64,000 bases of DNA, taken from positions 13,055,242 through 13,119,241 of the forward strand of contig JANVCC010010406.1 of assembly GCA_025345505.1 (NCBI GenBank), written 5' to 3'. This document shows, piece by piece, positions 14,290-25,659 of the stretch (its first letter is position 1; the number at the start of each line of letters is the position of its first letter). The DNA comes from Todiramphus chloris collaris. Lineage: Eukaryota; Chordata; Aves; Coraciiformes; Alcedinidae. A program made the translations under genes and the position numbers. A model generated the notes under the pieces. That model was not told the origin of the DNA. It made no database searches and worked only from the letters and a program-made list of their open reading frames with translations.

Positions 14290-15417
14290 CAGATTTTGAC
14301 TTCAACAAAGCCTTCAAATGCACTGGGAAAGATGGGTACTTCTGACAAGTACCCCTAGAATACCTAGACAAGTGGTCTGTGAGGTGCCTAGGAAACTGTA
14401 TGACAGGCTGTACACAGGGGATGGTGGTAAATAGTTCTTTCTCAAATTGGCAACCAGTCACAAGTGGGGTCCCCCAGTGATCAACATTGGGACCAATGCT
14501 GTTTAATATCTCATAAGTGATTTGGATACTGGGATCAAGAGCACCCTGAGGAAGTTTGCAGATGACACTAAAATGAGTCGGAAGTTGACACTCCAGAAGG
14601 GAGAGCCACCCTCCAGAAAGACCTGGACAGGCTGGAGGAGGGGTCTACCGGGAACCTTATGAAGTTCAATGGAGATAAGTGTAAGATCTCGCACCTGGGA
14701 ATACATAACCCAGGGAAACAGCTCAGACTGGGACCCACCTGGCTGGAGAGCAGCCCTCTGGAAAGGAACCTGGGGGTCTTGGTGTACAACAAGCTCGACA
14801 TGAGTGACCAGTGTGCTGCAGTATCAAAGAACGCCAACAGGATGCTGGGTTGCATTAACAGGGGCTGGTGATCAGCAGAGATAAAGAAGTCATTATTCCA
14901 CTCAGTGCTGGTCAGACCACACCTTGAGTACTGTGTTCAGGTTTGATCCCCACTATACAAAAAAAAGATGTGGACAGGCTGAAGAGAGTCCAGAGAAGTG
15001 ACATGAGGATGATCAGAGGACTGGAAGACCTGTCATACAAAGAAAGGCTGAGAAAACTGGTATGTACCAGTACATAAAAGGTGTCTACCAAGAAGATGGA
15101 GACTCCCTTTGTGCAAGGAGTCACATGGAAAAGACAAGGGGTAATGGATACAAGTTACTCCTGGGGAGATACTGATTGGACTCCAGAAGAAAATTTTTCA
15201 CCATGAGAACAATTTGACATTGGAATAATTTCCCAAGGGAAGTGCTGGACTCCCTTACACTGAACAGTTTTAAGATTGAGCTTGATAGGGTGCTGGGACA
15301 TTGAATTTAAACTATAAATATATATATATGTATGTATATATATTTTACCTTAAAATATGGGACTAGATATCCTTGAGGTCCCTTCCAACCTTATATTCTA
15401 TGATTCTATGATTCTGG
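14290..15417 (+). mobile_element. CR1 LINE fragment with terminal octamer repeats
   Basis: It starts within the reverse-transcriptase region (gacttcaacaaagccttc near 14299, the DFxKAF motif), continues through the FADDT-type motif near 14558 and the C-terminal block, and ends with the CR1 3' terminus ATTCTATGATTCTATG at about 15396-15412. Frames are broken throughout. A TA/TG dinucleotide tract at 15313-15344 interrupts the 3' UTR. Confidence 0.92.
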
Positions 15418-18211
15418 CTTTGAGAAATTTGGGGACAGGAACACACCTTCACAGAAATGGAAAATAGATTGTCTTGAAACAGTAGCTTGAGACGAAGAAG
15501 GCAAAAATCACTAACCACTTGCCATGAAGTGCTCTACAGCATCATGCTTAAAAAGCTGCCATGTGTACATAAATTAGAATTTTGGATGTAGTGAACCTTT
15601 TGGTGTGAACCAGTGGAGGGGTCTTTGATATCTCAGTCCAGGGATATTGCAGGCACTTCACAATTCATTCAAAACAGGATAGTAGGTGTGACTCTGTGCT
15701 TATGTAAAAACTGAACAAACAGGCTTATTTTGAGACACATCATGTTTTATAGCTTTTAATTCTCTCTATATAAGAAAGATGAGCATAATAAAAATAAAAA
15801 TTACCCCAATATTAAATAAATATACTGAGGTACCTAGAAACAATATCCAGAAACTTATTGCTACAAGTAATTACAGTGGAGGATGTAACCTCTATTCTTT
15901 CTTTTTACTGCCACCTGGCAGCCTACTCATACATCTACAAAATCCAACATATAAAAGATTTTGAAGTCCAATATTATATGGTACCAGAAAATATTTCCCA
16001 GGTTATGCTGACTGACAAAAGCAAACAGTGGAGTTCCTTCATGTCTGAAGGGCTGCTGTGAAATCCTGTTTTAAGCAGTAGTATCATCTAGAAATGGAAG
16101 CTACAGAGAGAGTAGGAATTTAAGGAGATAATACTAAGAAAAAGAAGGAAGAAATAGCCATCAAACAGAGAACAAACATAGACAAGAGGGGACATTTGAG
16201 AAGTGCTAGCAGGAAACCCATGTATCACTAGCAATTTAATCAAGTGAGAAAGTCTTGTAAATGGAGAAGGACCAGAGAGCAACAGCATTTCCTGATAATC
16301 TAGGCAATTCAAGTACCTTTCTGACTTACATACTTCCGACTGTTCCTCTTTTTCCATGTAGAACAGAGGATGAAGGATATGGTAAATATGGGTTTACTGT
16401 ACTGATGAACCCATTTTTTTCTTACCTTCCCAACTAATGGCAGGTCTCACAATCAGTATAAACCAAAGCAATGTGGAAAGCTCACTTATACTGCAGAACA
16501 TTCATGCCACAAAAAAAGAGAAAAGCTTCATTTTCACAACACATCCAGGTAACTGCTAATGCCAGCACAAAAGAGGCAGCAGGAATGTATGGTCTGGGAC
16601 AGAAGACTATTCTGAACTTGCACAGTGCTTATGTTCAGAGCCATTGTACTTGCACTCCAGGAATACTGTGTAAACAGAGAAATGCATGACTGGCTTTTGA
16701 GAAGACATGATTTATTATTTGCCAAATACCGCTTTGTTCTAGTGTAATCTTGCTCCATGCTCCCGTAAGAACACAGGAAAGTGGCACAAATCATAAGAAA
16801 AAGGAGACGGGGTTAATTTCTGTATAAATCATTATTGTTTACATAAATCTCTTCACTGCTAGGACAGGACTTGGAGGAAATTCATATTATGGCTTTTGAG
16901 CATTTTGTGAGTAGGCTGCTCTGCTTTGTTCCTTTCACTCGAATGAGTAAGAAGGTGTAAGCATTTGAACAACGCTTAGGTCAGAAGTACAAAAGCTGAC
17001 AATAAAAATATTTTATTTAGCGGATAATCTACCAAAAAGCTGATTTTGATGTTCCTGTTATGCCAGTTTTAGTGATTATTAAATTGATCATATACTCAAC
17101 ACAGAGCCATGCAAATAACTAACTTTATGACCATTTTAATGCTGTGGAAACAGTGAATTTGTTTAGTTGCAAAAGTAGACCATTTCAGGTGCTGTTTAAA
17201 CTATTTTTACTAATATATTCCAAAAGTATCAGAAACCTTTGACTAACAAGGCTAGGGATGAATAATATATGAGCCTTACTTCATTCAGCATTTTGTTTAA
17301 CTGCAGATTTTTTACATAGAAATCATAAGCAAACCTGTAATGGAAGTTGTCTTATAACTTAGTTAAAATATAAAGATGGTGTGTCTCCCTAAATTTAGTC
17401 TCCTGTGTGTGACAAAATGTCCTTGGATCACCATAGCTGAAGAAACACCATAACTAAATAACCTCGGAGATCTGACTCAGCATTCCTAATGGGGCATAAG
17501 AAGAAAAGAAGCACAGCTTCTTGCATAGCTCTGCTGTCTGAAAGTCATGTAGTAATGTGAAACCATTCACAAGCTACACTTACGCACTGCCTAACCCTAG
17601 ACATAGTCACAAATGGCTCAATTTATGGATAAACTCTTGAATTAGAGGCCTTTGTTTAGTGTGTAGGCATTGGAGGTAATGGTTTAAGGTGCAGGTTGTG
17701 TGTCACACTCAAAGATTTTAAAAGCTGGTCTCCTTGAATTTTAGCATACCAAGGCAGTGTGGTACTTACACCTGAATTTGGAGAAGATCTCATGCTGTGG
17801 CAGAAAGCATATGCTGGGTCATGGTTTTAGGCAGAGCTTTCTGTCCTTTTGCATTTACAGCCTTAGGGGAAACAACTGGTAGCAACAGTTCTCAGAACTG
17901 TGTGAACTTCCAGTGCAAATAAGTAATAAGTAATAAATAATAAATTGAGGAAAAAGAAAACTTTTGAAACCACATCTTAGTCTTCCATATAAAAAACAAA
18001 ACAAAACAAAACAATATAAACTCAAATATTTTAACCAGAGCTAGAACCTGATCATTGTTTCTCAGTTTTTGCCAGGAAATGTCTTGTTGCCTAGATTACT
18101 AAAACAGTACCTCTTAACCTGCCTTCATCAAGGTAGCTTCAGTGTTTTCAATGTGGATGATAATTTTGGATTTTTTTTTTTTTTCTTAAAATGGTTGAAA
18201 GCTGTTCTATT
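15418..18211. other. Intergenic, no gene recognised
   Basis: AT-rich unique-looking sequence without recognisable exons. A (CAAAA)n-like tract lies at about 17994-18013. Confidence 0.55.
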
Positions 18212-18951
18212 ATAACAGCCCAAGGGCAAGCTACAGACCTGGGGATGTGTGGTTGAAAAGCTACAAGTTGTAAAAGGACCTGGGTCATTGATCAATACTC
18301 AACTACATATGAGCCAGCAGTGTGCGCAGGTAGCCAAAAAGGCAAACGGCATCCTGGCTTGTGTTAGAAACACTGTGGCCAGCAGGAATAGGGAGGTGAT
18401 CATCCCCCTGTATTTGACACTGGTGAGGCCACACCTTGAATATTGTGTTCAGTTCTGAGCCCCTCACTATAAGAAGGACAGAGAAGTGCTGGAGTGTGTC
18501 CAGAAAAGGGCAACGAGGCTCATGAAGGGCCTACAGCACAAATCCTGTGAGGAGTGGCTGAGGGATCTGGGGTTGTTTAGTCTGGAGAAGAGGAGGCTGA
18601 GAAGAGACCTTATCACTCTCTACAGCTACATGAAAGGAGGTTGGAGTCTGGATGGGGACAGCCTCTCCCCCTGGTGACTTGTGACAGGACCAGAGGGAAT
18701 GGATGCAAGCTGCACCAGGGGAGGTTTAGGCTGGATATTAGGAAACCAAAAGGGTTATCAAACACTGGAATGGTCTGCCCAGGGCAGTGCTGGAGTCACC
18801 ATCCCTGAAGGCATTTAAATGGTGTGTGAACCTGGTGCTTAGGGAGATGGTTTAGTGGTGAGCTTGCTGGTGTTGGGTCGAAGGCTGGACTAGATGATCT
18901 TGAAGGTGTCTTCCAACCAAGAACATTCTGTGATTCTGTGGTTCTGTTTGT
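18212..18951 (+). mobile_element. CR1 LINE fragment, 5'-truncated
   Basis: Contains the last part of ORF2 and the 3' UTR of CR1. The 63-codon open stretch at 18486-18677 differs by one residue from the one at 10135-10326. It ends with ATTCTGTG octamers near 18930-18950. The truncation point differs from the sister copy, which argues for an independent insertion from the same subfamily. Confidence 0.93.
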
Positions 18952-19867
18952 ACCCTAGCTATTAAGTCATTGTTAAAGATAGCTTACAAGGACAAGTCTT
19001 GATAGTTATAAACAAACCAGCTGTTTCCCTCTTTTCTTCTCTAGTAAGTTTTTGGGGTTTTAAATTATTTTAGGCAACAGAAATAATGCTATTGCTGAAA
19101 GGAAAATTAGTCTTATAATAAAAACAACTCCTTACTCATTCCACCTATAAGATTTTACATTCTTGCAGTGAATTATTCTCAGGGAGCTAATTAGAAATAG
19201 AGTGTTCTTTAATTGATGAGCATCTGACCATTAGGGCATTTTCAATTTCTCACAGCATCCCAGATGACACTATTACAGAAAGGCATAACTGAAAAGAAAG
19301 GGAGACTAATTGGAACAATTAATTGAAACAACATACAGTTAATTTCAATTATAAGAATCCTGACTGTTCCCTCATCCCTTGTTGTGTGGCCTGCTTCACT
19401 GGGGTGATGTTCCTACAGACTCAGCACATGCTGCATGAGGATCCCATCTGCTGATGATTATTCCTATATTTACTATTTGTATTTTTATAACACACATCAG
19501 CTCCATTCCTGCACAGGGTTCACAGCGTATGTGCTCTTTAAAAGCAGAACAGGAAGATTCGTGACTGTAGACACGAGCATGGCTTTGCATGCTTGAACTA
19601 CCCATTCAGTCAGAAAAAAAAGTTAAGCTGCTTACTTGAATACTATGGTTTTTAAATTTCCCTAATGCAAATTTCCTCAAGAAACATCAAATAACACTTC
19701 TAAGCAAGAAGTCTGTTTCCAGCTAAATATCCACCTCTGATACTTACCAGACTCTGGAAAAAAGCTTATTACAGGCAAAGTTTCATGCTCCAATTTGGAG
19801 ACTCACAAAGATCAGACTCCAAAATCTTTCCACCTGTTCATTGTAAAGCAGGAGATTGCTTTCTGTC
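18952..19867. other. Intergenic, no gene recognised
   Basis: No exon, RNA gene or repeat that I can name. Confidence 0.5.
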
Positions 19868-20013
19868 CTCCATCACTGGATGTGTTCAGGACTGGGTTGG
19901 ATGGGGCTCTGAGCAAGCTGGTCTAGTGGGAAGCAACCCTGCCCATGGCAAGGGTTTTGAAACTAGATGATCTTTAAGTTACCTTCCAAGCCAAACCATT
20001 CTATGATTCTATG
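19868..20013 (+). mobile_element. CR1 LINE 3'-end fragment
   Basis: About 145 bp matching the CR1 3' region: a block encoding the gttggatggggctctgagc motif, then actagatgatctttaag and the terminal ATTCTATGATTCTATG repeats at 20000-20013. Confidence 0.9.
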
Positions 20014-21169
20014 TTTTTTACAAGAAGCAACTGCACACCACTGTCTGTGGCACCTTGCAAAAGCTGGTTGTGTGCATACTCACGTCCTGTAGGTTGATCT
20101 CAAAGTGATTTCACTCCCTTGCTCCACCAGCTTCTGCAAGTCATAGTGGTTAATACAGTTACAATCCTGTCAAATGCATGACAAGGCTTCCACTCATTTC
20201 TGAGAGGCTGTGATTTCATGCTGAGTCTTTCGATCAGTGTAGCAGCTTTTTTACAGGGTGCATCAATGCCATATTTACCTGCAGAAATAATCTGAGTTCT
20301 AGATTGAAACAGTGTATGACTTTCATCTACACACAGCTGGCTTGGACCTCAATATCTTAACCCTGCTACAGCTTATTATTGGAGAAACTGATTATTTAAC
20401 TAGTATTCATATCCTATGCTGTGACTTCAAAGTCTGCTACAGGGATCTTACATAAACAGTCTATTCAGTGAGTCTGTGCTGAGTTTGAGACATGACTAAT
20501 TATAATTTTATATGGTTGAGTGAATCAGGACTGTAACGTTCAAGAAAGGGCTGTCAGGAGAGTTGCATTTATTCATAACATCCACCAATGTTTTACCTTG
20601 CTTTCTCATGCATTGTCCTCCCTGCAACAAATGAGAGAATTAATTTTTCCTTCTCTATTGTTTCTCATACTCTTCTCTTGTGGACTTTCACAGTTCTCTA
20701 CTTCTAACCCTTTGCAAGATATACAACCTGAAGCTGAGGTTTCATATTGGCATAATCTCATCTGCTGGTAGCCGAGTGAGCAACCCTCCTGGTTATTGAC
20801 AGTGTTATCTGCTTTTGGGCCTCCGAGTCACTGTGAAGAAATGATCTGTGGAAGAGAAAAATGGAAAGCCTGAATAATGATACTGTCTTAAATGTATGTC
20901 AAATCCTTAATATTTTATTTTGCCAACCATAGGTCACCATCTATTGAAAAAAGTAGCATTTCTTTGTAAATGCATTCTACACAGATGGACTTCACATTGA
21001 GATAATCCTCGTCCTGCACTAATTATCTGAGTGAGTAAAAGCTACCCTAATATCTGAGTACCTATAATAGGAGGATGATCTGAACCTTATACAACTAAGC
21101 ATGCCAAATATGCTCATTAAGATTGGTTAGGTTGATCCCATCTCAAGATACAGTCTTATGTGAGACAAT
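20014..21169. other. Intergenic, no gene recognised
   Basis: No exon or repeat recognised. Confidence 0.5.
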
Positions 21170-21760
21170 TGTGGTCGATTGACTTTGGCTGCCAGACACC
21201 CAACCAGCTGCTCTCTCACTCCCTCTTCTCAACAGGCAAGATGGCAAAAGTAAGATGGAAAAGCTCCTGAGTTGAGATAAAAACAGTTTAATATGAAAAG
21301 CAAAAGCCGTGCATGCAAGCAAAGCAAGAAGAGGAATTTACTCACTGCTTCCATCATCAGGCAGATATCCAGCCACTTCCTGGAATGCAGGGCCTCAGCA
21401 CCTGTAACGGTTGGTTGGAAGGCAAATGACAGAATGAGGAATGTCCCTCCATCCTTCTCTTTTCCCTCCCCTTTATTGCTAAGCCTGACATCATATGGTA
21501 TAGAATGTCCCTTTGGTCAGTTTGGGTTGGCTGCCCTGGCTGGGTCCTCTCCCATTCTCTTGCCTGCAACCTACTGGCCTTGTGGGTGGAAAGGTGGTTT
21601 GGAGAGAAAGCCTTAGCACTGTGCAAGCACTGCTCAGCAGTAGCCAGAACACTGGCGTGTTATCACCATGGTGTATTATCCACCCCTCCTAGCCGCAAAT
21701 GCAAATAACAGCCCTTTGTGGACTGCTAGGAGCTCCATCCCAGCCAGACTCAGTTCAACA
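21170..21760 (-). mobile_element. Avian ERVL-type LTR, probably solo, minus strand
   Basis: On the minus strand it starts TGTTGAACTGAGTCTGGCTG and continues with the gggat block typical of avian ERVL LTRs, and it ends in the ...CCACA-type terminus at 21170. Inside, the plus strand shows family blocks such as catatggtatagaatgtccc and aacggttggttggaaggcaa. No retroviral gag or pol reading is seen on either side, so this looks like a solo LTR. It is clearly decayed, and no convincing target-site duplication is visible. Confidence 0.78.
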
Positions 21761-24449
21761 CTATATCAAGTTATCATCTACTGAACTGACAATCCACATG
21801 GATAATATTGCTAGAAGAATTGAAATAATATGACTGCCCTGGGAACATACCCTAGATCATACAGAACAACAGAGAAGTCCCTCACTTGATGACAAATAGG
21901 AACCTGGGAAGCTTTTTTAGTGGCTTTTAATGGGAAGCTGAACCAGGAGGGTAAGCACTTTTCCCTTGTCTGAAACACATGGGGATTTTGGAGATCATCA
22001 TCACTTTTCATCTAGCAGAGGAGTCACACCAGCTGTGGACTCTGTAAGAGCAGGCAGAAGTTTCTTCACTGACATGGTGCACAGAGAGACAAAACCAAAC
22101 TCTGTGGGCAAAGGGACAACCTACACTGTGGCAAACTGTAAAATTCCACCTGTCAGAACTTAGCAAAATAAAAAATCACAGAGAACTGAAATATGAGATG
22201 CAGGAGATGGAAGCTTTATAGAGTTTAATTAAGTTAAGCCATCAAATAACTGGCTACATGCTGCTGAGCAGGTAGCACATTGCATCTTCAAATGCAAGGA
22301 GAGTTTCCATTCTCTTGCTTCCTTCATTATTTTCCACATTTTTTTCCTAGTCTGTGATTAGAGAAACCAACTGGAATGTCCAGTAAGACTACTCTATAGA
22401 TGAACCTTGCTAAAATACCCACAGCTTCTGAGTCATTAGAAATCACTAGGAAATTGCAGCAAAAGAAACACAAGAGAATTGTGAACTTAATCTAAATGAG
22501 AAAACATTTTATATTCTTATATTCATGAGTGCTTAGAAGGGCTAGGGAGAGTGTCAGTGTTCTGTTAACCTCTTGGCTTCTCTGTTCAATACAGACTAAT
22601 AGATGCTGGGTGGGAGATTTCAGATATTGATGAAAAGTCTTCCAGTGATGTAGAATAACCAAAATAAGACACACATTTTTTTTGGGAGGGGTTTCTATTC
22701 ATATCTACAGCACTCAAGATAGGTTGGTTTACATTTGACTTATTTTTCTCCTACCAATATATTTCAGTCAGCATGTCTCTCCTATTGAGAACAGATAAAA
22801 GAAAATTGAAAACTTCAAATTGTTCAGACAGGCAACAAGATAAGGGTAATAAAATCTCATTTATTGGCATAAATGGATTAATCACTCATGGAAGAAATTT
22901 GCTCTGTGATGTACTCCTGTTGCACAATTGGTTAGATGTGGACAAAAGCAGCTGTCTTTGAAAAATAAAATATTGATTATAACTGCTAACGATGACTAGA
23001 AACAATCTGATCTGGAATGTCAAGCTACATGGTCTTAAATATCCAAGGCAACACTACCTGCCAACACCACTCACATCTTTATGTTTACAGTATTATAACC
23101 AAGGTACTAATTCAAAAATAACAAATTTTTTGTAATGGTAATCAAAAATTTTACATATATATTTCTTACAAATAGCCCTTTTCTACCAAGCTACCAGAGC
23201 TGTCACAGTATGTGATCACCAGAACTGTGTAAATTAAAAAAAATCTATAGAAACTAGAATATTTTCAGATTTTGTAATAGCTTTTCATGACTTCCAGTAG
23301 TTTTAATAGAACTTGAACATTCTTAGTGAGCTGCAAAATTGGATTCTGTATAGAACTGGGCATTGAGTTTTGCTTTATAAAAGATGCCTCTGCCAGAGTG
23401 TAACACATGGAAAATGCTGGAAGCTTGACTCACTGTCAGATAGACATTGCCTAGATTTGATTTGTGTCAGTCTAACATTTGGCTCTTAATTTATTCAATA
23501 TCTTAGTTGCCACAGTCAGCTGTTACTTCTGTTTCTCCTCCACTGATGCCAGTGTAGACATGAGCCCTCCATCTCTCCACGGCCCTTGTACACTGTACTG
23601 GCAATGTAGAAGACCCAGATAATGTAAAAGCTGCAAACATAATCTGATAGGACTTAAATGCATCTTTTGCCCCTTTCACTATGTCACAGTGATATAAGGT
23701 AACCTTCTTGTCAGTGACGGTTAGTTACTATGCAACTTCTATGCTTGTGCATAACACATAAATAATAAGAGCTGAAAAAAAGTTTCCCACAGAGACAAGC
23801 CAATATCCAGAACACAAGACTAATCATGCCTTCTTATTGAAACATATTACAAATATGAATACTATTAGATAAAAAGTCACTGCAGGAACTCAAATCTATG
23901 TGGAAAAAGAACAGTACAAAACCTGATGGAGAATCTGGGGCATTGTGCTGGCACTGGCATGTATAAAATTTCATTATTTTTTGAGTTTCTATACAGACCT
24001 ATGACCCACTTCTGTTCCCACTGAAATCAGTGACAGATTTAATAGATGCTCTATTTTTTCATTTTAATAAGCATTCTATTTATAGAAAAATGTGTAACTT
24101 AAAACTATGTGAATTCCTGTCTTGCTTCACCTTCTACTCCTCAAGGGATATTTCTTACTGAAAAACTATATGCTATTTCATGGTAGTAACTGTAAAAGTA
24201 ACCATACATTATGCCTAAAATGTCTGTCATAGCATGGTTAGGAGATTATCCTGTGTTGGAGGGTTTCTAGGTACTAAAGAAACCATAATCATAGTTTGTC
24301 ATTGAGGCTGTGTCTGGTTTTGACAGACTATCCCTCAAAACAAAAATCAAAATATTTTATTCTTCTTCATCTTTCGCTTCCATCAGTCAGTATTTATCAA
24401 AGTTTTAAGACTATTAGAAAAGGCACTGATGAGGCATAAAAGCTGGTAA
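21761..24449. other. Intergenic, no gene recognised
   Basis: AT-rich sequence with no identifiable exon, RNA gene or transposon. Confidence 0.5.
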
Positions 24450-24607
24450 AATCAAAGAATCACTGAATGATAGGAGTTGGTAGGGACCTCTGGGGATCAT
24501 CTAGTCCAACCCACCTGCTAAAGCAGGTTCACCTAGAGCAGGTTGCCCAGGATCACATGCAGGTGGATTTTGAATATCTCCAGAGAGAGAGACTCCAGAG
24601 ACTAAGA
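24450..24607 (-). mobile_element. CR1 LINE 3'-end fragment, minus strand
   Basis: The plus strand reads as the reverse complement of a CR1 3' end: aatcactgaatgatagg, then gggacctctggggatcatct, agtccaacccacctgc and the downstream gcaggttgcccaggatca block. It may be the 3' remnant of the same insertion as 25660-28112, since order and strand agree, or a separate insertion. Confidence 0.88.
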
Positions 24608-25659
24608 AAAAAACCTTTCCAGCTAACACATCTGGGAAATATCAAGGTCATTTCCATTCAAAAGATTTTGCTCTCTAATACCACACTTCTGAGCCTAATA
24701 CCACTTTCAGGACTTCAGATAAATTGTGGTTGTTCTTAGCTTAGATTTCAGTTAGTACTGTTTGTTGCAAAGCAATACCTGGATCCGGGACTCAGAAGCA
24801 GTGCCCACAGCACCTGAGCCATGATGTTCCTCAGTTAGGTCTTAGCCATTTGATGTTGAGCCATACAGGGATACTTAAAGGGAGTTGTAGGCAGTTGTGG
24901 GGATGATTGTAGAGGCAGCATGGTGAACATTGGTGTTGCACTGAAATGCAACTGAAATTGCAATGGGAAGCCATGGGAATGAGTGGCTAAGCACAGTGGC
25001 AGTCATGATGCCATCCCTTTTGGAGCAGCCTGGAGTGCAGCTACAAGTGTGTAAAACTATCCTGCGGGTCAGATGTGCCTGCAAGTCCTTCAATGGTCAA
25101 GAATGGCATAGCAATAACAAGTATGTGTTAACCTGCTTTTAAATAAAAGCCTTTAGTCTTCTAGTTCATGTAGTTTAAAAGTACAAGAATTACACAGTCC
25201 ACAAGTAATTTACAAGCTTGCTTAATTGAAACAGTTTCATTTAAAAGAACTCCAGAGCATGATATTCCCTTTTCTTAACCTGTGTTACAACGGATGCTTA
25301 TCCAGTCCTGGGACACTCTTATGGGATGCACAGAAACTACCTACAACAAGCAGATGTGAGCTCCCTTTGCCTGCACACCAACTTAATGGGCATCCAGCCA
25401 GCTTCAAACTGAAAACCCTTGTGACCTTGTTAGGGCGACACTGTGACTGAACTAATACGCCGCGCTCAGAGGCAGAGCGATCTGGGCTGGGCTTCATAAA
25501 CATGCTTTTGAACTGGCACTGGCTTGAGTCCAGGAAGCCGAACGCCCATGCGGACGGAATTAATGCATGCATGCAACCAATCAAATAGACAAACTCACGG
25601 TGTCATCAGACTGAATGCTACAGTTTCTTCTGTCAGAAGATCTGACTATTTGCCTCTAT
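24608..25659. other. Unassigned sequence between two minus-strand CR1 segments
   Basis: No CR1 similarity is visible, although both flanks are CR1 in the same orientation. A small CpG-rich patch lies at about 25458-25556. No gene recognised. Confidence 0.5.
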
